A stretch of DNA of 64,000 bases, from contig JBFGKE010000010.1 of NCBI GenBank assembly GCA_041576815.1, positions 1-64,000 on the forward strand, written 5' to 3'. A program made the position numbers and the translations under genes. Origin of the DNA: SG8-38 sp041576815. GTDB taxonomy: Bacteria; Myxococcota_A; Polyangia; Polyangiales; Houyiibacteriaceae. Position 1 is the first letter of the stretch. The number at the start of each line of letters is the position of its first letter. Shown here piece by piece: positions 51,552 to 60,055 of this stretch. The notes below the pieces were generated by a model. The model saw only the letters and a list, made by a program, of their open reading frames with translations, was not told the DNA's origin and searched no databases.

Positions 51552-52796
51552 TTAACGAACGAGATAGTTGCGGAGCGCTTCTTTGGCGACGTAACTGGCC
51601 TTGATTCGCCACTTGGGCTCGTTGACGACCAGCGCGGCGACCGCAATTTTCGGATCGTCGACCGGAGCGTAGCCGACCCACCAGTTGTACGTGCGGTGCG
51701 GATTGTAGCGACTGAGCGTGCCCGTCTTGCCGGCGACGGCGATGCCCGGAAGGAACGGACGGCCCCGCGCGTCCCAAAACGCCTTCTTCGAAGTCCCGTG
51801 AGTCACCGTTCGCGTCATCATTTCACCGGTCAGACGGGCGGTGTGACGGGGGAGTACCTGGCGGAAGGTCCGCGGGGTGTGCGTATAGAGGGTCTCACCG
51901 GACCGGCTCTCGATCCGATCGACGATGGCGGCGTAGGGCATCTGCCCATCGTTGGCGATCGTCGAGGCCAGAAGCGCCCCGTGCAACGGCGAGAGCTGAC
52001 TGTGCCAGAAGCCGGCGGCCATCCGCGCTCGCTCGAGGTCGCTCTCGGGCACGTCGGCCGGGCTCGGGAACACGGGGAGGTCGAACGGCAGTCTCTGTCC
52101 GAACCCGAACGCAGAGACATACTGTGCCATACGTGCTCGATCGATGTGCCGATCCGCCAGCTTCGCAAAGATTGCGTTGATCGAATAGCCGAGCGCATCA
52201 GCGAGGGTGGCACACCATCGGTCACGCTTCGGGCTGTCGACGAGGTCTGCCGGCACCAAGCCGCGCATTCCGCCGCCATAGCAAACGGACGTCGAGCTCT
52301 TGACGCCCGCATCGAGCAGGGCGGATGCCGTCACGATCTTGAATACCGACGCCGCGGGTGGTGATGGGTCAGTAACGACGCGCGTGCTTTCGCCCTTCCC
52401 GGCTTCGTATCCGACATAGGCGAGCACACGACCTGATTTGGGATCGATGGCGACGACCCCTCCGGCCGGCACGTCGTAGCGGTTGAACAAGCTTCGAATG
52501 TGCGACTGAAGGTCTCGGTCGACCGTGAGCACCGCCCGCGTGCCATCGCGGCGCGGGACTACCCAGCCGTCGTTGCGCTGCTCCGCGCGCGAGACGTCGA
52601 GATCGGCGAACGGAGGCGCAATCGCTTGCGCGACCCGCGTCGAGGCGCGGTGGGCGGACGGTGGGCTCGCGGTCAATCCGACCGGGATCCCGAGCGCGAG
52701 GCCGAGGCTCGCCAAACCCCATATTGAGGAGTGAGAAAACGCGCTGCGCACGTCTCTAACGCTAGAGAACCCTTTTCGAAGGGTCAACAAACCCAT
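51552..52796 (-). CDS. penicillin-binding transpeptidase domain protein
   Basis: A peptidoglycan DD-transpeptidase domain of about 320 residues is preceded by an N-terminal segment with one span (GLASLGLALGIPVGLTA). The active-site triads are complete: SxxK as AASVFKIV, SxN as YSINAIF and KTG as AGKTGTLS. It is shorter than classical FtsI/PBP2 proteins because the N-terminal PBP dimerisation domain is missing. The ATG at 52796 is preferred; the frame extends upstream to 52880, into the divergent gene. It could be a class B PBP or a class D-like (OXA/BlaR) protein; the VDRDLQSHIRSLF segment favours a PBP. Confidence 0.87.
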   Translation of the reverse strand: MGLLTLRKGFSSVRDVRSAFSHSSIWGLASLGLALGIPVGLTASPPSAHRASTRVAQAIAPPFADLDVSRAEQRNDGWVVPRRDGTRAVLTVDRDLQSHIRSLFNRYDVPAGGVVAIDPKSGRVLAYVGYEAGKGESTRVVTDPSPPAASVFKIVTASALLDAGVKSSTSVCYGGGMRGLVPADLVDSPKRDRWCATLADALGYSINAIFAKLADRHIDRARMAQYVSAFGFGQRLPFDLPVFPSPADVPESDLERARMAAGFWHSQLSPLHGALLASTIANDGQMPYAAIVDRIESRSGETLYTHTPRTFRQVLPRHTARLTGEMMTRTVTHGTSKKAFWDARGRPFLPGIAVAGKTGTLSRYNPHRTYNWWVGYAPVDDPKIAVAALVVNEPKWRIKASYVAKEALRNYLVR

Positions 52797-52869
52797 CGGT
52801 CCGCTGCCACTGCAATTCGGGGGCCGGTCATTTTTCGATGCCCTGCTCCGCGCGGTATATTGGAAAGGG

Positions 52870-53772
52870 GTGTCGTTCAAAGACCAGACGACGAGCGCGA
52901 GTCAGACCGTCTTGACGGAGGTCGGCGAGGCGCGCGCTGCAAGCCAAGCGAGCGCCAACGGCTGTTTGGTCGTCATCTACGGCCAAGAGATGGGCCGCCG
53001 TGTGCGCGTCACCACTGAACCGCTGATCATCGGGCGTTCACCGCGGTGCGAGATCCAAATCGACCAAGAGAGCGTGTCTCGCAACCACTGCAGGGTCCGC
53101 TTCGAGGGCGGTGAGTTTTTGGTCCGGGACATGGGCTCGACCAACGGCACGTACGTGAACGACAATCTCGTCGAGGGTGACGGGAGGCTTCGCCACGGAG
53201 ATCAGCTCAAAGTCGGCCGAACGATCTTGAAGTTCATCGTCGGGGATGACGTGGAGGTCGAATACCACGAGGAGATCTACAGGCTGATGACCACCGACGG
53301 CCTGACACAGCTCAACAACAAGCGGTACTTCGACGAGATGCTCGACCGGGAAGTCGCACGCGCAAAACGGTACAAGCGAACGTTCTCTCTGCTTGTCTTC
53401 GACATCGATCACTTCAAAGCAATCAACGATCGGTTCGGCCACCTCGCGGGGGACGCCATCCTCCGCCAGCTCGGCGCGGTGCTTCTCGGTCGACTGCGGG
53501 TCAACGACGTGCTGGCTCGAATCGGAGGCGAAGAGTTCGCTTTGATCACGCCTGAAGTCGGGATCCAGGGCGCAACGGAGCTAGCCGGAAAGATCAATCG
53601 CCTCATTGCGGACACGCGATTCGAATTCGAAGGCACGAAAGTCGACGTGACCGTCAGCGTGGGCGTGGCCGAGTGGCAGACGGATTACGAAGACCCCGTC
53701 GAGCTCTTCCGCGCGGCCGACGACAAGATGTTCGAGGCGAAACGAAGCGGACGAAACCGAGTCTGTTTCTGA
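52870..53772 (+). CDS. diguanylate cyclase with N-terminal FHA domain
   Basis: The FHA domain (about 32-122) keeps GRSPRCE, SVSRNHCRV and GSTNGTYVN. It is followed by a GGDEF domain beginning DGLTQLNNKRYFDEML, with Mg/GTP residues FDIDHFKAIND and signature GGEEF. An RxxD inhibitory I-site (RVND) sits exactly five residues before GGEEF, so feedback inhibition by c-di-GMP is likely. This design links phosphothreonine reading to c-di-GMP synthesis. The start is GTG. Its last 88 bases overlap the convergent glycosyltransferase gene. Confidence 0.94.
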   Translation: MSFKDQTTSASQTVLTEVGEARAASQASANGCLVVIYGQEMGRRVRVTTEPLIIGRSPRCEIQIDQESVSRNHCRVRFEGGEFLVRDMGSTNGTYVNDNLVEGDGRLRHGDQLKVGRTILKFIVGDDVEVEYHEEIYRLMTTDGLTQLNNKRYFDEMLDREVARAKRYKRTFSLLVFDIDHFKAINDRFGHLAGDAILRQLGAVLLGRLRVNDVLARIGGEEFALITPEVGIQGATELAGKINRLIADTRFEFEGTKVDVTVSVGVAEWQTDYEDPVELFRAADDKMFEAKRSGRNRVCF

Positions 53773-54482
53773 GAGGCGTATCGAGGCGCCGCTGAGCCTC
53801 CTGCGCGCCGAGGCAGGCACGCAACGAGCTCCACCAGCGCGACCACCATCACGCGAAGCGAGGCACCGGTTTGACGGCCCGCTCGCCGCGGATAGTGGCT
53901 CACGGCGTACTCGGCGACGCGGAGCTCGAATCGCCTGGCTTCGAGCAAGAGCTCGGCGCTGATCATCGCACCCTCACTTTGAAGGTGGCTCGCCCGAAGG
54001 AGGCTTCGGGGGATCAGCTTGAACGCACAATTTGCGTCACGAATCCGCAGGCCGAACGCGCGGTTCACCACGCCGGTCCACGCCCTTCCCCACACGTGCC
54101 GCCACCAGCCATCGCTTCGCTCCGTGCGGTAGCCGGCGACCACGTCGTGCTCGCCGAGCAGCGCCACCGCGGGCGGCAGCTCCTCCAAATCGAACTGGCC
54201 GTCGCCATCGGTGAGAAACACATAGTCGAGCGTCGCCCGCTCCAGCCCCGTGCGCACCGCCGCCCCGTACCCGCGATTGATGGGATGACTGACCACGACG
54301 AGCTCGCGCACCGTCTTTTGAAGCGCCGCGAGCACCCTTCCAGTGTCATCCGTGCTGCCATCGTCTACGACGACGATCTCGAGCTCGGACGCCAACCGAC
54401 GCCCGACCCGGGCCGCCTCCCTGACCACACGTGCCACGTTGCCTTCCTCGTTGAAGCACGGGACCACCACGGATAGGCGCAT
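53685..54482 (-). CDS. family 2 glycosyltransferase (DPM1-like)
   Basis: This GT-A fold glycosyltransferase has about 265 residues. It begins LSVVVPCFNEEGNVARVV and carries VDDGSTDDT and the metal-binding DGDGQFDLEELP. The family includes dolichyl/undecaprenyl-phosphate mannosyl- and glucosyltransferases. The catalytic part looks complete, but the usual C-terminal membrane anchors are reduced to one weak hydrophobic stretch (VMVVALVELVACL). The 3' end runs 88 bases into the convergent diguanylate cyclase, giving a Ser/Arg-rich tail that may be a stop-loss extension. The start is ATG 54482. Confidence 0.88.
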   Translation of the reverse strand: MRLSVVVPCFNEEGNVARVVREAARVGRRLASELEIVVVDDGSTDDTGRVLAALQKTVRELVVVSHPINRGYGAAVRTGLERATLDYVFLTDGDGQFDLEELPPAVALLGEHDVVAGYRTERSDGWWRHVWGRAWTGVVNRAFGLRIRDANCAFKLIPRSLLRASHLQSEGAMISAELLLEARRFELRVAEYAVSHYPRRAGRQTGASLRVMVVALVELVACLPRRAGGSAAPRYASQKQTRFRPLRFASNILSSAARKSSTGSS

Positions 54483-54566
54483 TGCGTGGAGCCTAATTCG
54501 GGGACCCCGGCGCTTCAACGCGCGACATCGTGGAATCCTCGGGGCCGATGTGGGCCGCCGGGACCC

Positions 54567-54595
54567 TTGCCATGCAAAAGGTGCGTGGCTATGTT
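54567..54595 (+). promoter_or_regulatory. candidate promoter for lon
   Basis: TTGCCA at 54567-54572 and TATGTT at 54590-54595 are separated by exactly 17 bases, upstream of the lon start at 54650. It looks like a sigma-70-type site. I see no convincing sigma-32 heat-shock box. Confidence 0.45.
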
Positions 54596-54649
54596 CGCCA
54601 CAGTATTGGAAAAACTTGGGTTCTGACCGAGTTGGAGTAGAACACCAGT

Positions 54650-57094
54650 ATGAGCGACGAAGAGGAAACCATCACATCGATCCCGCCCCCGGACACCGGC
54701 GAAATCGAGTTCGGCACCGAGCTTCCGGTCCTGCCGATTCGAAACGCGGTGCTCTTCCCAGCGGCGGTGGCGCCCTTCGACGTGGGCCGTGAGAAGTCCG
54801 TCGCTCTGGTGGAGGACATCGAGAACCTGGACCAACCGATCATCGCGATCATGGCCCAGCGTGACCCGTCGACCGACGACCCGGATCAAAGCGACCTCTA
54901 TCCGGTGGGTGTGGCCGCGAGGGTGCTCAAGGCGCTCAAGCACAGCTCCGGAAATTACAGCCTGATCTTGCAGGGCCTCGTTCGAATCCGCCTCGAGCAG
55001 GTGGTCACCTCGGAGCCCTACCTTCGCGCACGGGTCTCCCGCCTCAACGAGCCGCCGGCCGAGGACGTCGAAAGCGAGGCGCTCGCGATGAGCCTTCGGG
55101 ACATCGCCAAGCAAGTCATCCAGCTCATGCCGGAGCTCCCGCGAGAGGCCGGCTCCCTCATCGACTCGATTCAAGAGCGGGGCCAGCTTGCCGACCTCGT
55201 GGCCGCCAACCTCGACGCGCCGGTCGACGAGAAGTCCCAGCTCCTCGAGACGCTCGATCCGAAAGAGCGTATTCGCAAAGTCCTTCGCCTGCTCACCCGT
55301 CAACTCGAAATCCTCAAGATGCGCGAGCGCATCAACTCGCAAATCAAAGAGGAGATGGGCAAGAATCAGCGCGAGTACGTCCTCCGGCAGCAGCTCAAAG
55401 CGATCAAAGAGGAGCTCGGCGAGGAAGAGGGCGATCAGGGTGACCTCGACATCCTCGAGGAGCGCATCGCCAAGGCCAATTTGCCGAGTGAGGCTGACAG
55501 TGTCGCGCACAAGCAGCTCAAGCGCTTGCGTCAGATGCAGGTCGGCTCGGCGGAGTATACGGTCGTGCGCACCTACATCGACTGGATTCTCGACATCCCC
55601 TGGAGCAAGCAGACCGCCGACAACATGGACATCGCGGCGGTGCGGAAAGTGCTCGACGAAGACCACTCCGGCCTCGAGAAGGTCAAGAAGCGGATCGTCG
55701 AATACCTCGCCGTGCGAAAGCTGAAGACCGACAAGAAGGGGCCGATCCTATGCCTGATCGGTCCACCCGGCGTCGGTAAGACGTCGCTCGGCCGCTCCGT
55801 CGCGCGCGCGCTCGGACGGAAGTTTCATCGAATCAGCCTCGGCGGCGTGCACGACGAGGCCGCGATCCGAGGTCACCGCCGAACTTATGTCGGCGCCCTT
55901 CCCGGCCAGGTGATTCAGGGCATGAAGAAGGCCACCACGGTCAACCCGGTCTTCATGCTCGACGAAATCGACAAGATCGGGCACGATTTCCGCGGCGACC
56001 CAGCGGCGGCCCTGCTCGAGGTGCTCGATCCCGAGCAAAACGACACGTTCAGCGACCACTACCTCGAGATTCCCTACGACCTTTCGAAGGTGATGTTCAT
56101 CGCGACTGCAAACGTCGGTGACACCATCCCGGCCCCGCTCAAAGACCGAATGGAGATCATCGAGATCCCCGGCTACACGCGTCGCGAGAAGCTCGACATC
56201 GCCCGTGTGCATCTCGTGCCGAAGCAGCTCGAGGAGCACGGCATCAAGCCTGAGCAGGTGACGCTCGAAGACGCCGCAATCGAGTCGATCATCGACCACT
56301 ACACGCGCGAGGCCGGCGTTCGAAACATGGAACGCCAAATCGCCAGCGTGATCCGCGGGGTGGCCGTCAAAGTCGCCGAAGGCGAGCAGGGGCCGTGGGC
56401 CATCTCCGACGAGGACTCGCTGCGGCCTTATCTCGGCGCACCCCGCTTCAGCTCGGAGGTCGCCGAGCGCACGGCAGAAACAGGGGTCGCCACCGGCCTC
56501 GCATGGACTTCGGTCGGCGGCGAAATCCTGTTCATCGAGTGCACGAAGATGCACGGCACCGGCAAGCTTCAGCTCACGGGTCAGCTCGGCGACGTCATGA
56601 AGGAGTCGGCGCAAACCGCGATGAGCTACGTGCGTACGCGAGCCAAGGGGTTCGGTATCGCCGAGGATTTCCTCGAGAAGAGTGACATTCACATCCACAT
56701 CCCGGCGGGCGCCATGCCCAAGGACGGGCCGAGCGCCGGCGTCACCATGATGACGGCCATCGTCTCACTGCTGACGGGAATCCACGTCCGACACGACGTC
56801 GCCATGACCGGCGAGATCACCTTGCGCGGCCGCGTGCTTCCCGTGGGGGGCGTCAAAGAGAAAGTCCTTGCCGCACACCGCGCAGGGATCAAGCGAGTCA
56901 TCCTTCCGGAGCGGAACACCGCGGACCTCGACGAAGTGCCCGAAGAGGTGCGTGAGACCCTCGAGTTCGTCCCCGTCTCCAAGATGGACGCCGTCCTGGC
57001 GAACGCCCTCCTCGACCCGGACCGGCTGGAGCTCGACTTGAGCGACCCACGCCCCGACAAGGGCGAGGCAGAACCGGTCCAGGCGTCGCCGTAG
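54650..57094 (+). CDS. lon: ATP-dependent protease Lon
   Basis: Lon degrades misfolded and regulatory proteins. The 814-residue protein has the LAN substrate domain (about 24-215, from LPVLPIRNAVLFP) and a helical middle. The AAA+ module has Walker A GPPGVGKT, Walker B VFMLDEIDKIG and sensor TANVGDTIP. The protease domain has catalytic Ser695 in KDGPSAGVT and Lys738 in GGVKEKVLAAHR. It has an acidic N-terminal tail (SDEEE). Myxobacteria often encode two Lon proteins (LonV and LonD); I cannot say which this is. The histidine kinase gene starts seven bases later. Confidence 0.97.
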   Translation: MSDEEETITSIPPPDTGEIEFGTELPVLPIRNAVLFPAAVAPFDVGREKSVALVEDIENLDQPIIAIMAQRDPSTDDPDQSDLYPVGVAARVLKALKHSSGNYSLILQGLVRIRLEQVVTSEPYLRARVSRLNEPPAEDVESEALAMSLRDIAKQVIQLMPELPREAGSLIDSIQERGQLADLVAANLDAPVDEKSQLLETLDPKERIRKVLRLLTRQLEILKMRERINSQIKEEMGKNQREYVLRQQLKAIKEELGEEEGDQGDLDILEERIAKANLPSEADSVAHKQLKRLRQMQVGSAEYTVVRTYIDWILDIPWSKQTADNMDIAAVRKVLDEDHSGLEKVKKRIVEYLAVRKLKTDKKGPILCLIGPPGVGKTSLGRSVARALGRKFHRISLGGVHDEAAIRGHRRTYVGALPGQVIQGMKKATTVNPVFMLDEIDKIGHDFRGDPAAALLEVLDPEQNDTFSDHYLEIPYDLSKVMFIATANVGDTIPAPLKDRMEIIEIPGYTRREKLDIARVHLVPKQLEEHGIKPEQVTLEDAAIESIIDHYTREAGVRNMERQIASVIRGVAVKVAEGEQGPWAISDEDSLRPYLGAPRFSSEVAERTAETGVATGLAWTSVGGEILFIECTKMHGTGKLQLTGQLGDVMKESAQTAMSYVRTRAKGFGIAEDFLEKSDIHIHIPAGAMPKDGPSAGVTMMTAIVSLLTGIHVRHDVAMTGEITLRGRVLPVGGVKEKVLAAHRAGIKRVILPERNTADLDEVPEEVRETLEFVPVSKMDAVLANALLDPDRLELDLSDPRPDKGEAEPVQASP

Positions 57095-57101
57095 TCGTCT
57101 G

Positions 57102-58652
57102 ATGGAAGGCGGCCGCTTCCGAATCGTGTACCTGTTTCTGGTTCCCGCGATTCTCGTCGCCGCCGGCATTCTCGGGTACTACACGTTTCGCTCGGCGCGC
57201 GAATACGCGCAGCTCGGCGAGCAGACGATTGCCCAGTCGCTGCTTTCGGTCGCACAGCAGCGCGTGGAGCGGATCGAGCGGTACATCGTCATCGCAGACA
57301 ACACGGTGTTTCATCTCGTCGACCCGGAGGACTCGAGCACGCTCGATTCCGTTTGGCTTCCACAGGCCGAGACGCAGACTCCAGGCGTCCGCTCCGTGCT
57401 TTTGATCGATGACGCGGGCAACGTCATTCAATGGGCGAGCCGCGAGGACAAGAAGGCCCGGCGCGCATTCCTACGAAGCTTTCGCCAGACTCTCGTCAAG
57501 TCACTCGAGCTCGACGCGCCGGACCCGGAAGTGCTTCGACACGTCCACGAGACGGTGGAGGGCAAAGACTACTTGCTCTCCTACAAGGCCCACTCGACCG
57601 AAGAAAAGCAGGTCACGTTCATCGTCGCGGTGACCGACACGCAGTATTTGGTGGACGAGGTCTTTCCCATGATGTTCGTTTCCGACGATACGGCGCCCAT
57701 CTACAACATCGTCGACGAAAGCAACCAGCTCATCTTCGGGCCTGACCTTTCGGAAGCCGGTGTCTATACGGTCGACCATCGCTTTCCGGCGACCCTCTAC
57801 GGCTGGCGACTCCAGGTCGCCCCGCGGCACGCTGCGCTTCTCCAAGACACAGGGCGTTCGCGAATGCGCGGCGAGGTCATGCTGCCTCTGATGTCGTTCG
57901 CGATCATCTTGCTGGCAGCGATCTTCTTCTTCTACGCCGCGGAGAAAGAGCGCAGCCTCAATCTCCTCAAGAGCGAGCTCATGGCCAACGTTTCGCACGA
58001 GCTCAAGACGCCTCTCTCCGTCGTGCGCATGTTTGCAGACATGCTGCGCTCGGACCGTGTTCCGAGCGAGGAACGGAGGCTCGAATACCTCGACATCATT
58101 TGCCGCGAGTCCGAGCGTTTGACCTCCTTGATCGACAACGTGCTCGATTTTTCAGCACTCGAGGGCGGCAAAGGGCCGTACCGACTCAAACAGGGAGACC
58201 TCGGGGAGGCGATCGAGCGCGCGCTCGACGCGTTCCGCTACCGAAGCGAGCAAGACGGCATCGAAATTCACCTCGAGGCGCAGAAGGATCTCCCGCCCGT
58301 GCTCATCGACCAAGAGGCCATCTCCCTTGCGGTGATCAATCTCCTCGACAACGCGGTGAAGTACGGCGGCCAGAGTCCCGTCGAGCTCGAGCTTTCTGCA
58401 AGGCGCTCCGCGGTCGACATTGCAGTGCGCGATCACGGCCCGGGCATCCCGAAGGATGCGCTTCGCCGCGTGTTCGAACGCTTTTACCGCGGCCCTGCAA
58501 CCAACCCGACACGCGGGTCCGGCATCGGCCTCTCCCTGGTGCAGCACATCGCCCAAGCCCACGGCGGACGCGCCTGGGCGAGAAACGCTCCGGGGGGCGG
58601 GGCGATCGTGGGCTTCTCGATTCCCGTCGCCGCCGGGGGCTTCGCAACCTGA
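57102..58652 (+). CDS. sensor histidine kinase with periplasmic Cache-like domain
   Basis: The 516-residue kinase has two membrane spans, at about 7-27 and 258-279, framing an extracytoplasmic domain of about 230 residues that resembles double-Cache/CHASE sensors. His299 is the phospho-acceptor (NVSHELKTPLSV). The HATPase domain has the N-box VINLLDNAVKYG, G1 DHGPGIP and G2 GSGIGLSLVQHIAQ. No HAMP domain is evident. A cognate response regulator follows 47 bases downstream. The signal sensed is unknown. It starts seven bases after lon and may be cotranscribed. Confidence 0.93.
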   Translation: MEGGRFRIVYLFLVPAILVAAGILGYYTFRSAREYAQLGEQTIAQSLLSVAQQRVERIERYIVIADNTVFHLVDPEDSSTLDSVWLPQAETQTPGVRSVLLIDDAGNVIQWASREDKKARRAFLRSFRQTLVKSLELDAPDPEVLRHVHETVEGKDYLLSYKAHSTEEKQVTFIVAVTDTQYLVDEVFPMMFVSDDTAPIYNIVDESNQLIFGPDLSEAGVYTVDHRFPATLYGWRLQVAPRHAALLQDTGRSRMRGEVMLPLMSFAIILLAAIFFFYAAEKERSLNLLKSELMANVSHELKTPLSVVRMFADMLRSDRVPSEERRLEYLDIICRESERLTSLIDNVLDFSALEGGKGPYRLKQGDLGEAIERALDAFRYRSEQDGIEIHLEAQKDLPPVLIDQEAISLAVINLLDNAVKYGGQSPVELELSARRSAVDIAVRDHGPGIPKDALRRVFERFYRGPATNPTRGSGIGLSLVQHIAQAHGGRAWARNAPGGGAIVGFSIPVAAGGFAT

Positions 58653-58699
58653 CTCGGGCGTTTTTGCCCGTCCCACCGAGTGCGGCTATCTTCGCGACG

Positions 58700-59395
58700 A
58701 TGTCTGCAGATGGACGCGGCATACTGCTGGTCGAGGACGATCCGGCGCTCGCCCTGGGCCTGTCCGATAGCCTTCGCTTCGAGGGATACCGGGTCGTTCA
58801 CACGCCCAAAGGTGAAAAGGCGATCGAGCTGGCGACCTCCGAGGACATCGACTGCGTGATCCTCGATCTGATGCTGCCGGACATGAATGGCTATCTGGTT
58901 TGCGAAACGATCCGCAAGATGGATCCGGTCCTGCCGATTTTGATGCTGACCGCAAGAGGTCAGGAGTCGGACAAGATTCGAGGGCTCGAGGCAGGGGCCG
59001 ACGACTACGTGACCAAGCCGTTTTCGATCGGCGAGCTGGTCGCGAGGATCCGAGCCTTGTTCCGGCGTGCCGGGCGCTCGGTCCGACCTTCGCAGGCAGA
59101 AATACGCATCGGCGACACCAACGTGGAAACCGGCTCGCAAACTTTGACCCGCGGCACCGACACCATGCATCTCTCGTTTTACGAGGTCGAGCTCTTGAAA
59201 TTCTTGTGGGAGCGCGAAGGAGAGCCCGTGTCGCGCGACGAGATCCTCGAAAAGATATGGGGCCTCGAAGCTGGGCCGAACAATCGCACCGTCGACAACT
59301 TCATCGTGAAGCTCAGACGAAAGATCGAGCCGAAGCCCGACCGACCGATCCACATCCTGACCGTCTACGGCGTCGGCTACAAGCTCGTCTGCTGA
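58700..59395 (+). CDS. OmpR/PhoB-family response regulator
   Basis: The receiver domain (1-120) has the acidic pocket VEDD, the phospho-acceptor Asp56 in VILDLMLPD, Thr in MLTARG and Lys in DYVTKPF. The C-terminal winged-helix domain (about 135-230) shows LSFYEVELLKFLWERE and VDNFIVKLRRKIEPKP. ATG 58700 gives 231 residues; the frame is open far upstream inside the kinase gene, which is shadow. It is the partner of the upstream histidine kinase. Target promoters are unknown. Confidence 0.96.
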   Translation: MSADGRGILLVEDDPALALGLSDSLRFEGYRVVHTPKGEKAIELATSEDIDCVILDLMLPDMNGYLVCETIRKMDPVLPILMLTARGQESDKIRGLEAGADDYVTKPFSIGELVARIRALFRRAGRSVRPSQAEIRIGDTNVETGSQTLTRGTDTMHLSFYEVELLKFLWEREGEPVSRDEILEKIWGLEAGPNNRTVDNFIVKLRRKIEPKPDRPIHILTVYGVGYKLVC

Positions 59396-59398
59396 TTG

Positions 59399-59539
59399 AT
59401 GGGAACCGGCATCACCACGTTCCTGTGGTACGGGCTGTGTTTCGGCGTCGTCGTGCTGGCCGGCGTGATTGCGATTGGGCTCGTCGTGTGGGGCACCCGG
59501 CGCGAGAAGCGCAGAAAAGACAAGCAGCCGCCGTCTTGA
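59399..59539 (+). CDS. 46-residue single-span membrane protein
   Basis: A short open frame begins at ATG 59399, three bases after the response-regulator stop, and reads MGTGITTFLWYGLCFG with a hydrophobic helix (VVVLAGVIAIGLVVWG). It ends in a basic tail, TRREKRRKDKQPPS. The hydrophobic core followed by a positively charged tail is what a small integral membrane protein with an inside C-terminus looks like. There is no clear ribosome-binding site, so translation may depend on coupling to the regulator. Conservation has not been tested. Confidence 0.5.
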   Translation: MGTGITTFLWYGLCFGVVVLAGVIAIGLVVWGTRREKRRKDKQPPS

Positions 59540-59605
59540 CCTCGTGCGAGGTGGTCAGTACAACCATGCCGCTTCGTGGAGCACCGTCACGGACGAGGAG
59601 AGTCT

Positions 59606-60055
59606 TTGCCGCGAAAAGAACAACGAGGCGGCCTCGGTCGCTGGCTGGCAATAAGCATCTACGCGGTCTTGTTCGCGTATCTGGCCGTGGTGGGTTTTGC
59701 CTCCGTCATCCCGCAGGTCTTCTGGCCCGAAGCCGACGATTCGTTCGAGCTCGAGTGCGCAGACGGGCTGCAGCTCCTTCGGCACGAGGTCGACGAGCTG
59801 AAGATGAGCTACGTTGCGACGAATGAAACCGACCCCACTGCGCTCCGGCATGCGCTCGAATCCTGGGATCTGCGGTTGAACGCCTTGGCCAAGCGTTGCG
59901 ACGAAGACCGGGTGCACACCCTCAACCAATACCGCCATCGGGTCGAGCTGGGCCTCGAACGCTACATGCGTGAGGACGCGCCGCTGGCCAACCGCGTGGG
60001 CGAGCCACAAGGGCCGCATCGCGACGAGCCTCCCGCCACGGAGCCCTCCCGATGA
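59606..60055 (+). CDS. small membrane-anchored protein, function unknown
   Basis: The protein has 149 residues with one membrane span near the start (LAISIYAVLFAYLAVVGFAS) and an external helical domain rich in Glu/Arg (LRHEVDELKMSYVA), ending in a Pro/Glu-rich tail. The start is taken at TTG 59606 because gaggagag lies just upstream; GTG at 59576 is the alternative. Its stop overlaps the helicase start by four bases (ATGA). I recognise no family. Confidence 0.6.
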   Translation: MPRKEQRGGLGRWLAISIYAVLFAYLAVVGFASVIPQVFWPEADDSFELECADGLQLLRHEVDELKMSYVATNETDPTALRHALESWDLRLNALAKRCDEDRVHTLNQYRHRVELGLERYMREDAPLANRVGEPQGPHRDEPPATEPSR

